64,000 nt of DNA from Sandaracinaceae bacterium (GTDB taxonomy: Bacteria > Myxococcota_A > Polyangia > Polyangiales > Houyiibacteriaceae), in NCBI GenBank assembly GCA_016706685.1, contig JADJJE010000011.1:310001-374000 (forward strand), written 5' to 3'. Numbering within the stretch: position 1 is the first letter of the stretch; each line of letters begins with the position of its first letter. The notes beneath the pieces were generated by a model. That model was given only the letters and a program-made list of their open reading frames with translations, searched no databases and was not told where the DNA came from. Shown one piece after another: positions 38,550 through 49,429 of this stretch. Both the position numbers and the translations under genes were made by a program.

Positions 38550-39151
38550 GCGAGCGGATCCGTGAGCAAGCCGTCTGGGTCTACGAGAACACGCACCGCG
38601 GCGAGCGCCAGTGGGACATCTGGAGCCGGCTTCTCAAGGACCGCATCGTGTTCCTGGGCACCGAGGTCAACGACGTCGTCGCGAACCTGATCATCGCGCA
38701 GATGTTGTTCCTCGAGAGCGAGGATCCCGACAAGGAGATCACGCTCTACGTGAACAGCCCAGGCGGCAGCATCACGGCCGGCATGGCCATCTACGACACC
38801 ATGCAGTACGTCCGCTGCCCCGTGGCCACCGTGTGCCTCGGGCAGGCAGCCTCCATGGGCGCCTGGCTCCTGGCGGCCGGTGAGCCGGGCCTGCGCCGGG
38901 CCCTCCCCAACAGCCGCATCATGATCCACCAGCCGCTCGGCGGGTTCCGCGGCCAGGCCACGGACATCGAGATCCACGCGCGCCAGATCCTGGCCCTCAA
39001 GGCCCAAATGACCGAGATCCTTGCGCATCACACGGGCAAGACCTTCGAGGTCATCCGCGAGGACACTGAGCGCGACCGCTACCTCTCGGCCGAAGAGGCC
39101 AAGACCTACGGGCTGATCGACCACGTCATCGCCCCGCGCAAGACCATCTAG
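38546..39151 (+). CDS. clpP: ATP-dependent Clp protease proteolytic subunit
   Basis: 201 residues. The serine protease triad is visible: S103 in GQAASMGAWL, H128 in RIMIHQPLGG and D177 in EDTERDRYL, with spacing identical to E. coli ClpP. It forms the tetradecameric chamber that works with ClpX. The start ATG overlaps the stop of tig (ATGA). The sequence begins directly at the mature fold, with little propeptide. Confidence 0.97.
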   Translation: MSERIREQAVWVYENTHRGERQWDIWSRLLKDRIVFLGTEVNDVVANLIIAQMLFLESEDPDKEITLYVNSPGGSITAGMAIYDTMQYVRCPVATVCLGQAASMGAWLLAAGEPGLRRALPNSRIMIHQPLGGFRGQATDIEIHARQILALKAQMTEILAHHTGKTFEVIREDTERDRYLSAEEAKTYGLIDHVIAPRKTI

Positions 39152-39178
39152 GCCACCCGGGGCCCCCTGGCTGCGCTC

Positions 39179-39207
39179 TCGACATCGTCGGCACGCAGCA
39201 CTAGACT
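39179..39207 (+). promoter_or_regulatory. Possible promoter of clpX
   Basis: TCGACA at 39179-39184, 17 bases, TAGACT at 39202-39207, 71 bases ahead of the GTG of clpX. It would allow clpX to be transcribed apart from tig-clpP. Confidence 0.4.
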
Positions 39208-39277
39208 CGACTATCAATGGGAACCACTCCCTTAACCCCTCGGACAGCGAATAGCGCTAACGACAAGTGAGGACTGG

Positions 39278-40528
39278 GTGCCCAGGCACGACGACGGACA
39301 CGGAAATCTCCAATGCTCCTTCTGCGGAAAGTCGCAGAAGGAGGTCAAGAAGCTCATCGCTGGACCCACCGTCTACATCTGCGACGAGTGCATCGGGCTG
39401 TGCAACGACATCATCGCCGAGGAGGTAGACCGCGAGGACTCGCTGCAGTCCGGCGCGCCGCTGCCGAAGCCCGCGGAGATCAAGGCGGTGCTCGACGAGT
39501 ACGTCATCGGGCAGGACCGCGCGAAGAAGATCCTCTCCGTAGCGGTGCACAACCACTACAAGCGCATCGACTCGAAGGTCACCGGCGACGACGTCGAGCT
39601 GCAGAAGAGCAACATCCTGCTGCTGGGCCCCACGGGCAGCGGTAAGACGCTCTTGGCGCAGACGCTGGCGCGCATCCTGAACGTGCCGTTCGCCATCGCC
39701 GACGCCACCACGCTCACCGAAGCGGGCTACGTGGGCGAAGATGTGGAGAACATCATCGTTCAGCTGCTGCAGAACGCCGACCACGACGTGGAGCGCGCGC
39801 AGCGGGGCATCGTGTACATCGACGAGATCGACAAGGTGGCGCGCAAGGGCGACAACCCGTCCATCACGCGTGACGTGTCGGGCGAGGGTGTGCAGCAGGC
39901 GCTCCTCAAGATCATCGAGGGCACGGTGGCCAACGTGCCGCCCAAGGGTGGCCGCAAGCACCCGCAGCAGGACTTCCTGCAGATCGACACCAGCAACATC
40001 CTCTTCATCTGCGGTGGTGCGTTCGTGGGCCTCGACCAGGTCATCGAGCGCCGCATCGGCGAGAAGACGCTGGGCTTCGGCGCCGACATCCCGTCGCAGA
40101 AGGACAAGAAGATTGGCGAGCTGCTGGCTCAGGTGCAGCCGGAAGACTTGCTCAAGGCCGGCCTCATCCCGGAGTTCATCGGTCGCTTGCCGGTCATCGC
40201 CACCCTGCACGAGCTCAACGAGGAAGCGCTCATCGACATCCTCACGCGGCCGCGCAACGCCCTGGTCAAGCAGTACCAGCGCCTGTTCGAGATGGACGGC
40301 GTGAAGGTCAAGTTCACCGACGGTGCCCTGCGCGCCATCGCCAAGAGCGCGCTCGACCGCAAGGCCGGCGCGCGTGGCCTGCGGGCCATCACCGAGCACG
40401 CCATGCTCGACATCATGTACGAGATCCCCTCGCAGCCGAACATCAAGGAAGTGGTCGTGAACGAGGACGTCGTGCTGAAGGGCGAGAAGCCCCTGATTGT
40501 GTACAGCAAAGAGGCCAAGCCCGCGTGA
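39278..40528 (+). CDS. clpX: ATP-dependent Clp protease ATP-binding subunit ClpX
   Basis: 416 residues from GTG 39278. The N-terminal zinc-binding domain has C13, C16, C35 and C38 (CSFCGKSQ, CDECIGLC). The AAA+ core has Walker A GPTGSGKT at 117-124, Walker B IVYIDEIDKVA and the pore loop in EAGYVGEDVE. The ClpP-docking loop region is GGAFVGLDQVIERR with the IGF-like loop IGEKTLGFGAD. It unfolds substrates and feeds them to ClpP. It is 126 bases after clpP and 40 bases before lon. Confidence 0.97.
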   Translation: MPRHDDGHGNLQCSFCGKSQKEVKKLIAGPTVYICDECIGLCNDIIAEEVDREDSLQSGAPLPKPAEIKAVLDEYVIGQDRAKKILSVAVHNHYKRIDSKVTGDDVELQKSNILLLGPTGSGKTLLAQTLARILNVPFAIADATTLTEAGYVGEDVENIIVQLLQNADHDVERAQRGIVYIDEIDKVARKGDNPSITRDVSGEGVQQALLKIIEGTVANVPPKGGRKHPQQDFLQIDTSNILFICGGAFVGLDQVIERRIGEKTLGFGADIPSQKDKKIGELLAQVQPEDLLKAGLIPEFIGRLPVIATLHELNEEALIDILTRPRNALVKQYQRLFEMDGVKVKFTDGALRAIAKSALDRKAGARGLRAITEHAMLDIMYEIPSQPNIKEVVVNEDVVLKGEKPLIVYSKEAKPA

Positions 40529-40568
40529 AGGTGCCTCGTTGCTCCCTCGTTCCCGCGGGTAGGCCCTG

Positions 40569-43247
<2,679 letters not shown>

Positions 43248-43272
43248 GTCGGCGCCACGGTCGCGACGAGAA

Positions 43273-43295
43273 CCCCCCTGGCGCAAGTCGGGGGG
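43273..43295 (+). terminator. Possible terminator after lon
   Basis: C6 at 43273-43278 and G6 at 43290-43295 can pair around an 11-base loop, 26 bases after the lon stop. There is no T-run, so intrinsic termination would be weak. Confidence 0.35.
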
Positions 43296-43318
43296 AGGCC
43301 TCATACCTGGGGCCACAT

Positions 43319-43394
43319 GCGGGCTTAGCTCAGTTGGTAGAGCATCGCCTTTACATGGCGAGTGTCTCCGGTTCGAGCCCGGAAGCCCGTACCA
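43319..43394 (+). tRNA. tRNA-Val (anticodon UAC)
   Basis: 76 bases including an encoded CCA. The acceptor stem GCGGGCT pairs with AGCCCGT (first pair G-U). The D arm contains AGCTCAGTTGGTAGAGC, the anticodon loop TTTACAT sits between CGCC and GGCG, and the T arm contains GGTTCGAGCC. The anticodon TAC reads valine GUA/GUG codons. Confidence 0.96.
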
Positions 43395-43428
43395 ATCTGG
43401 AAACCCTGCCTCGTGGCAGGTTGCATGG

Positions 43429-43450
43429 CGCGCCTCTCGGGGCGCGTTTT
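43429..43450 (+). terminator. Intrinsic terminator after tRNA-Val
   Basis: Stem CGCGCC (43429-43434) with GGCGCG (43441-43446), a six-base loop and TTTT. It is preceded by a small hairpin CTGCC/GGCAG. It should end the tRNA transcript. Confidence 0.65.
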
Positions 43451-43539
43451 GCATTTGGGGGAGGCGCTCTTCACGGGCTCGCTTGGCCACTCGCCCCCCC
43501 ACGGTTGAAGCACGGCACATCGCGCCCTACACTTTGCGC

Positions 43540-44277
43540 ATGAGTGACTGGGCATTGGACCTCAGCGGAGAAGCGCGCTGGGACGCCGGGACGGGCGTCT
43601 ACCGGCGGCGCGACCTTGCGCGGGTGGAAGCCCTGGACTCCCAGATTCGTGGCGTGCTCGAGCGTCGCGTTCGCTTGGTGTACACGCCACTGCTGGCCGC
43701 ACAGACGAAGCTAGCGTTCCAAGAATTGCTGCTGACCGTGCTCCCTGAGTACATCAAGACGGCCCATGCGATTGAGGTGCTGGCGGACGAGCACGGGCTC
43801 AGCCTCCAGGTGGGCGACACGCACGCCAGCGGCTTCCGTGTCCACATCGAGGCCATTGGCGGGGCCTCGTTGCTCGAGGAGCTGGAGTTCGCGCAGGAGA
43901 CCATCGACGACTCCCTCGAGCTCGCGCGGGGGTTCGCTCCCCTCGAAGACCAACACGCTGCGGTGGACAGCAGCTTGGCCCAGCGACACCAGATGAGCGT
44001 CCTCATTCACGGCATCTGTTGCGAGTGCCTCGAGCCTAGCGTCGCCACTCTCGCCACTCCGCAGGCGCTTCAGGCAGCTTCAGACCTCGCCGCGAAGGCC
44101 GCGTTCGAGGCCTACTATGCCGCCCGGGAAGCGGAGCACCTCCGCTTCGGCGATCCGTCCACTCGCGGAAGCGAGGCCGCGCTCGTGCACGACGCGGCCG
44201 ACGAACTCGATGAGATTGCGCTCGAAGGGGAGCCCGCACTCCGTTGGCTGAGAGATCCAACCGCGTACTCAAGCTGA
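43540..44277 (+). CDS. Unknown protein downstream of tRNA-Val
   Basis: 245 residues from ATG 43540. It is mostly helical, with a stretch KLAFQELLLTVLPEYIKTAHAIEVLADEHG and a Cys pair (ICCECLE) near residue 167. It has no signal peptide or membrane segment, so it is probably cytosolic. GC bias at third positions is high but a little lower than in neighbouring core genes. I do not recognise a family. The position just after a tRNA gene and the companion small ORF at 44289 are compatible with acquired DNA, but no attachment-site repeat or integrase was found. Confidence 0.6.
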   Translation: MSDWALDLSGEARWDAGTGVYRRRDLARVEALDSQIRGVLERRVRLVYTPLLAAQTKLAFQELLLTVLPEYIKTAHAIEVLADEHGLSLQVGDTHASGFRVHIEAIGGASLLEELEFAQETIDDSLELARGFAPLEDQHAAVDSSLAQRHQMSVLIHGICCECLEPSVATLATPQALQAASDLAAKAAFEAYYAAREAEHLRFGDPSTRGSEAALVHDAADELDEIALEGEPALRWLRDPTAYSS

Positions 44278-44288
44278 CGCGGCGCGTG

Positions 44289-44564
44289 ATGCTGCAGCTG
44301 ACGCAGCTGCAGAAGGAAAACCGTCCGGACTGGCTGCGGGTGTCACGCGAGGTCGAACTCCTGCGCGTAGCCATCGCGCTCCCGTGGCCGCTGGACCGGG
44401 GGACGAGCCGCCTGTCGGCGGGTATTACGAACGGACCGCTCGGAACGACCTGGGCCATTCGCTACATGGCCTCGGACGAATTCCTCGTGGTGCGCTCGAT
44501 TGGCAGGCTTGGGACTCCTCCGGTGGGTGGGGGGACACGGAGTCCCGCGACGCGCGCCGCCTAG
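44289..44564 (+). CDS. Small unknown protein
   Basis: 91 residues from ATG 44289, 11 bases after the preceding stop; TTG 44244 would add 15 residues and overlap that gene. Third positions are mostly G or C, which supports coding. Sequence features: MLQLTQLQKENRPDW, then a beta-like GTTWAIRYMASDEFLVV. No known family. It could instead be the frameshifted tail of the gene before it, given how many single-base frameshifts this sequence shows. Confidence 0.4.
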   Translation: MLQLTQLQKENRPDWLRVSREVELLRVAIALPWPLDRGTSRLSAGITNGPLGTTWAIRYMASDEFLVVRSIGRLGTPPVGGGTRSPATRAA

Positions 44565-44592
44565 ACCCTCGAGCGTGGAAACCGCGCGGGCC

Positions 44593-45042
44593 TCACACGG
44601 TCTTCAGGAAGTCCGGCAGGTGCTCCTTCATCTCGGCCACGGCGGTGGCCAGCGCCTCTTCGCTCATGCCGCGGGTGAGGGTCCAGCTGGCGAGGCCTCC
44701 CTCGCCCACGCGCAGCTGGGCGCGGCGGTCCACGTGCACCACCAGGCTGGGCACGTTGGCCAGGTCCATGACCTCTAGGATCTCCGCGGGGTCGAGCGCG
44801 GCCACGTCGCCGAAGCCCAGCTGCAGCCGCCGGCGAACCGCGGCGAACGAGACGGCGGTGCGGGCCTCGGCCAGCGCGCGGATGGCGCGGTCGAGGGCGT
44901 GGGTGGCGGCCTCGGCGGTGTCGTCGCCCTCGGTGAACAGCGCGGCGCCCAGCTTCTGGGCTTGGCGCACGCTCTCGGCGGAGCGCGCCAGGCACGCGTC
45001 GAAGTCGTGGACGTCGGGGCGCGGGTCGAGGGGGTCACGCAT
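44593..45042 (-). CDS. Unknown small helical protein
   Basis: 149 residues from ATG 45042. Helical N-terminus (FDACLARSAESVRQAQKLGAALF, ATHALDRAIRALAEARTAV), then a short beta region (SLVVHVDRRAQLRVG) and a final helix. No signal peptide. The codon pattern is typical of the window. Its start lies 25 bases from the GTTGTC/GACGGC arrays, so its promoter must lie in or beyond repeated DNA. Function unknown. Confidence 0.65.
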   Translation of the reverse strand: MRDPLDPRPDVHDFDACLARSAESVRQAQKLGAALFTEGDDTAEAATHALDRAIRALAEARTAVSFAAVRRRLQLGFGDVAALDPAEILEVMDLANVPSLVVHVDRRAQLRVGEGGLASWTLTRGMSEEALATAVAEMKEHLPDFLKTV

Positions 45043-45065
45043 TGCGCGAGGCTAGCATCCCCTCT

Positions 45066-45141
<76 letters not shown>

Positions 45142-45243
45142 ACACCCGCGTCGCCAACGAGACGACCTTGGTCACCATGGAGACCGAGAGCGCCGAGACG
45201 CCAACATCGAGCTTGGCCGCACACGGTGGATCTCCAAAGGGAG

Positions 45244-45286
<43 letters not shown>

Positions 45287-45289
45287 TAA

Positions 45290-45822
45290 CGACTCATCAC
45301 AAGGTCGGCCCATGGTCACCGGAGCCGGCCCAAGGACCCTGGCCGACTCTCGCTGGTCCGGAAGCGGCTTGTATCAAGGCACTTGGGCGCCCCGGCTTGA
45401 AAGCCGGGGCAGCGGGACCTTCGCCTGGCTTCGGGGACAAGTCCTCCCTCCAAGGGAGGACTCAGCCTCGGAAGCGGGTAAAGTGTTGAGCCTCGAGATC
45501 ATCCGCTGGGCGAGATCCGAGCTGCTTACTCATCGATTAGTCGTTCTAAGGCGGGTGGGTTTGGCAAGTCACGACCAACCATGAGGCCTTCGAGGCCTCG
45601 ACGGGCCCCAAACCCTCCACAGCCAGCCACCTCGAGGCTCCTCTAGTCCACCCAAGCTGGAGTCCTCCCTCGGAGGGAGGACTTGTCCCCGGAGCGAGGC
45701 CCAGGACCCGCTGCCCCGGCTTTTCAAGCCGGGGCGCCAAAAGTGCCTTGAAATAAGGCCCAGAACGGAACCTGCAGAATCCACTCGGCCTCGGACTGCC
45801 CCGACGAACTTGTGATGAGTCG
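45290..45822. repeat. Palindromic element family A, copy 2 (533 bp, inverted relative to copies 1 and 3)
   Basis: Ends CGACTCATCACAAGGTCG (left) and the complement of CGACTCATCACAAGTTCG (right). It carries the same mirrored stems as copy 1 (CCCCGGCTT/AAGCCGGGG and AGTCCTCCC/GGGAGGACT) but the distinguishable arms are reversed in order. Differences from the other copies are scattered single bases. It is flanked by GCCGTC arrays on both sides (45245-45286 and 45826-45843), then ACGCCCACG and CACGTGG at 45846-45862. It lies between two minus-strand genes, upstream of 44593-45042. Confidence 0.85.
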
Positions 45823-45915
45823 ATAGCCGTCGCCGTCGCCGTCAACGCCCACGCTCACGTGGACACAGCGCCCTCTGCGCCGCCCGGGTTGCGGATGACC
45901 AGCGCCGTCAGGGCT

Positions 45916-46908
45916 TCACCACTTGTTCTCGGCCTGCTCCGCCCACCCCACCAGCCCATCCACCGAGTGCCGCACCCCCGCGCTGTCACTCATCCACCCG
46001 CGCCACGTCCCGAACGCCTGGTGCACCTCCGACCCGAGCAGCCCCAGGTTCATCCCGGCGTGCCGCACGTGGAACGGCGTGAGCGTCACGTCCAAGCGCT
46101 CGCCCTGCATGCTCCACGGCCGGTCCCACGCGCGGGTGTCGTAGCGCCACGCCACCTCGTCGGGCAGGTAGCTCATCACGCCGTCCACGAAGAGCGCGTT
46201 CTCGGTGGCCCCCGTGCCCTCGGTCCACTTGGCGCCCAGCTGGAGCCCGATGCGCTTGCCGGCCACCACGCCGCTGCCCGCGGCCCAGTTCCACACGATG
46301 TGGTGGGGCCAGATGCCGCGGCCTCGGTCGAGCACGGCCCAGGACTCGCCGGCGGGGATGGCGTGCGTGACCCCGTCCACGCGCAGCACGCCTGAAACAG
46401 GGCGCGCGGGGGCCTTCACGGTGTACTGGAACTGCCGCTCGCTCCACGGCACCACCACGCCCAGCATGTCGCCGGCCGCGTCCACGAAGGCCTCCACCTC
46501 CACGCCGCCGATGCGCGCGGAGAGCTGCGTGCCGGCCGCGTCCTCGCGGAAGTCCACGCGCACCCCCGGTGCCCTGCCCCACGCGTGCAGCGGCGGCAGC
46601 GTGTCCGGCAGCACGGCGCCCAGGCCCAGGGGCGCGATCATGGGCTGCGAGCGCTCCACGCCCGTGCGCCGGTCCAGCACGAAGCACTCGTGCAGCGCCA
46701 GGTAGTCCAGGCTCGAGAGCGTGAGCCCGATGACGTGCGTGGGCGTGATCAGGCCCCAGTACTCCCAGCGCTTCGTCCGCCCCCAGCCACGCAGGTTGGG
46801 ACGATGCAGCGGGCGCCGTGTGTGCCCGCGCGCAGCCGGGTCGAGGGCGCCGTTGGGCAGGCAGAGGTCGACGGGCTGCGTGAGCTCGGGGTTGGTGCGC
46901 GTGGCCAT
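45916..46908 (-). CDS. DUF2804 family protein
   Basis: 330 residues from ATG 46908. Pattern of the family: an early PVDLCLPNGALDPAARGHTRRPLHRPNLRGWGR, KRWEYWGLITPTHVIGLTLSSLDYLAL, GRGIWPHHIVWNWAAGSGVVAGKRIGLQLG, and a late VDGVMSYLPDEVAWRYD. It is all beta, related by fold to lipocalin-like carotenoid hydratases; the biochemical role is unknown. A longer frame (to 47112) overlaps the PilZ gene and is not coding there. It lies 20 bases downstream of the PilZ gene on the same strand. Confidence 0.85.
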   Translation of the reverse strand: MATRTNPELTQPVDLCLPNGALDPAARGHTRRPLHRPNLRGWGRTKRWEYWGLITPTHVIGLTLSSLDYLALHECFVLDRRTGVERSQPMIAPLGLGAVLPDTLPPLHAWGRAPGVRVDFREDAAGTQLSARIGGVEVEAFVDAAGDMLGVVVPWSERQFQYTVKAPARPVSGVLRVDGVTHAIPAGESWAVLDRGRGIWPHHIVWNWAAGSGVVAGKRIGLQLGAKWTEGTGATENALFVDGVMSYLPDEVAWRYDTRAWDRPWSMQGERLDVTLTPFHVRHAGMNLGLLGSEVHQAFGTWRGWMSDSAGVRHSVDGLVGWAEQAENKW

Positions 46909-46928
46909 CCCCCCGAGCCTGCGCTCCG

Positions 46929-47357
46929 TCAGTTCAGCTCGTCCACCCAAACGCACTCGCGCGGCGCCGGCCGGGGTGCGCGCAGCTTGGGCGGGATGCC
47001 CACCAGCGCACGAGCCAGGCGCTCGGCCTCGATGTCCGAGTCGTGGATGAACTGGATGGCCATGCCGGCCTTCTTCTCTTCGTTGGCGCGGCGGTGGATC
47101 TCCACACGGCACACGCGGCCGAAGAAGAACAGCGGCGCGCGGCCAGCGGGGTCACGCGCCGGCGGCGTGAGCTGCACCACCACCTCTTCGCCCACGTGCA
47201 GCGGGTAGTCGCACGTGAGCCACATGCCCTGCGAGCTCAGGTCGGAGACGTGGTGCTCGATGGGCACGTCCCACATGTCGGAGACGAGCTCGCACGCCAT
47301 GTCGACGTGGCGGCGGATTTCGGAGCGGGCGGAGAGAACTTCGACGGTCTGGATCAC
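46929..47357 (-). CDS. PilZ-domain protein
   Basis: 142 residues. The cyclic di-GMP-binding pattern is better preserved here than in the PilZ gene at 9449: RSEIRRHVDM at the N-terminus (arginine-rich RxxxR-like) and DLSSQGMWL in place of D/NxSxxG. The C-terminal part VCRVEIHRRANEEKKAGMAIQFIH completes the barrel. It probably acts as a cytosolic adaptor in cyclic di-GMP signalling. The DUF2804 gene follows 20 bases later. Confidence 0.83.
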   Translation of the reverse strand: MIQTVEVLSARSEIRRHVDMACELVSDMWDVPIEHHVSDLSSQGMWLTCDYPLHVGEEVVVQLTPPARDPAGRAPLFFFGRVCRVEIHRRANEEKKAGMAIQFIHDSDIEAERLARALVGIPPKLRAPRPAPRECVWVDELN

Positions 47358-47432
47358 GGCTGCACCTCGTGGCTGGGGTCACGGGCAGCATACGACCTTA
47401 TCCTACATACACACACTTTTCGGCACAGAGGC

Positions 47433-48398
47433 CTACTGGAGCACGTTGAGGTGGACCTTCCGCGCGGGATCCAGCTCGTAGCGCTGCCCCGTCCAGATGC
47501 CGGGCGTGGCAAACGCTTCCTCTTTGCCGATGTCGTAGACCCAGATGCCCTCGCGGCCTCGATAGGTGGCGCTGCCCGCGCAGCACAGGTCGACCGCCAC
47601 ACCGGGCTCGCGCACGTGGTACAGGTCGTGGATGTGGCCGTGGCAGAGGGCGCCACGCTCCACCACCTTCACGCGCTCCAGCAGGTCGTCGGCGTTGATG
47701 AGCCCGTGGCGCAGCGAGTCGGGACCGCCGTGGGCCAAGCGCGCCGCATAGTGCGTGGCCAGCATGAGGAAGCGCCCGTTCAGCCGCGGGTGCTGGAGCG
47801 CCACCGACAGCGCCTCGAGCTGCTCGTCCGGAATGCGCCCGCTCGAGAAGCGGATGCTCGGGTTGGGGCGTGCGCTGTTGAACGTGATGATGGCCAGGTG
47901 CTCCCCGAAGAACCGCACGCGCGGCCAGCCGTCCTCGCCCGCCACTTCCGGCAGGTCGCTGGTCATCAGGTCACCGAAGAGCTGGTCGAAGCGCCCGTCC
48001 TCGAGCGTGTCCGGCATGTACAGGTCGTGGTTGCCGGGCACGGTGACGAAGGCCTCCGACGCCTGCACCACGCTGTCCACCACCTGCCGCGCGAAGCGCA
48101 GCTCGGGCCAGGTGCCGAAGGCCGTGTAGTCCCCTGTGCAGAGCGAGATCTGCACGCCCTCGCGCGCGATGAACTCCGGCAACGCGCGCACCTTGAGCTC
48201 GGCCAGCTTGAAGCGCGGGCGCCGGTGCAGCGCCAGGTTCACGAAGCCCAGCATGCGCTTGTTCATGAACTCGCGCGCCGGCACCTGGCCGAAGCCGTTC
48301 TCGAGGTGCACGTCGCTGAAGTGCAGCACGCGGTAGGTGTCGCGCTCGGGCACGCTGGCAATCGGGCGATGCACGTCGGGCGGGGCTACGTCGGTCAC
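47433..48398 (-). CDS. Calcineurin-like metallophosphoesterase
   Basis: About 321 residues from GTG 48398, which overlaps the argC stop (GTGA); GTG 48404 is an alternative. The metal ligands are clear and in order: DVH (HFSDVHLEN), GDYTAFG, GNHD (VTVPGNHDLY), ATHYAA and GHIH (ALCHGHIHDLY). No signal peptide, so it is probably cytosolic. The substrate cannot be told; candidates include nucleotides and phosphodiesters. Translational coupling to argC is odd, because no arginine gene is otherwise nearby. Confidence 0.87.
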   Translation of the reverse strand: MTDVAPPDVHRPIASVPERDTYRVLHFSDVHLENGFGQVPAREFMNKRMLGFVNLALHRRPRFKLAELKVRALPEFIAREGVQISLCTGDYTAFGTWPELRFARQVVDSVVQASEAFVTVPGNHDLYMPDTLEDGRFDQLFGDLMTSDLPEVAGEDGWPRVRFFGEHLAIITFNSARPNPSIRFSSGRIPDEQLEALSVALQHPRLNGRFLMLATHYAARLAHGGPDSLRHGLINADDLLERVKVVERGALCHGHIHDLYHVREPGVAVDLCCAGSATYRGREGIWVYDIGKEEAFATPGIWTGQRYELDPARKVHLNVLQ

Positions 48399-49385
48399 GG
48401 CCACATCGCAGGCGCGCGCAGACCCTCGCCCTCGTCGAGGCCGAAGCGCACGTTGAACGCCTGGATGGCCTGGCCCGAGGCGCCCTTCACCAGGTTGTCG
48501 ATGGCGCACATGGCGATGACGCGGCCGGCGCGCTTGTCCACCACGTAGGCCACGTGGGCGCGGTTGCTGCCGCGCACCCAGAGGGTGTCGGGGTGCACGC
48601 CCGGGTCGCGCACCACCACCGAGGGGCTGCCCTCGTACAGGCCGCGCGCCGCGTCGGTGCAGTCGGCTGCGGTGACGCCGCCCTTGGCCGTGGCGTAGCA
48701 GGTGGCCAGGATGCCGCGCGTCATGGGCAGCAGGTGCGGCACGAACGTGACCCGCAGGTCCACGCCGGCCACGCGCGCGAGCTCTTGCTCCATCTCCGAC
48801 GTGTGCCGGTGGGCAGCTGCCTTGTAGGCGCGGAAGCCCTCGGCCGTCTCGGGCAGGTGCGTGCTGGGCAGCGCCGTGCGGCCCGCGCCGGACACGCCGC
48901 TCTTGGCATCCACGATGATGCCGTGCGGCTCCACCAGGCCCGCCTTCAGCAGCGGCGCGAGCGCCAGGTTGGCGCTGGTGGGGTAGCAGCCCGGCACGGC
49001 GATGAGGTCTGCGGTGCGCAGCGCCTCGTTTGTACACGGCGGGGTCGCTGAGCCGGAAGTCGGCCGAGAGGTCCAGCACCACCAGCCCGCGGTCGCGCAG
49101 CTCGGACACGATGCCGGCGCTGGCCCCGTGCGGCAGCGCGCAGAACGCCACGTCGGCGCGGCGCGCGGTCTCGTCGGCGTCATAGGACTCGATGAGCCCC
49201 GGGTAGATGCCCGCCAGGCTGGGGAGAACATCGGACACGGGCTGGCCGGCCTTGCTCTGCCCGGTGACCAGCGTGACCTGCACGCGCGGGTGCCCCAGCA
49301 GGAGACGCATGAGCTCTGCGCCCGTGTAGCCCGAGCCCCCGATGACCGCGACGCGAATGGGTTGGTCCAACTTCTTTTCTTCCAT
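48395..49385 (-). pseudogene. argC: N-acetyl-gamma-glutamyl-phosphate reductase, disrupted
   Basis: ArgC reduces N-acetylglutamyl phosphate in arginine synthesis. The first frame (49385 to about 49033) gives VAVIGGSGYTGAELMRLL (NADP loop) and LSADFRLSDPAVY. The second (about 49030 to 48395) resumes NEALRTADLIAVPGCYPT, with the active-site cysteine, and runs to RAPAMWP. Besides the frame change, about 26 codons normally found between the two parts (the segment around YG..P.LL..AVYGLPE in homologs) are absent. The reading through is about 330 residues against the usual 345. So it looks like a real deletion or an assembly error, not a simple homopolymer slip. Confidence 0.8.
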
Positions 49386-49429
49386 GAGAGACAGCCTCGA
49401 AGGGGCACGTTATAGCAGGCTGGACGACG

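Noticed and set aside
44384..45055. A 223-codon plus-strand frame overlapping two small genes
   Set aside because: It covers the minus-strand gene 44593-45042 and is rich in Ser, Arg and Ala without motifs. The possibility that its first 50 codons belong to a frameshifted gene could not be supported.
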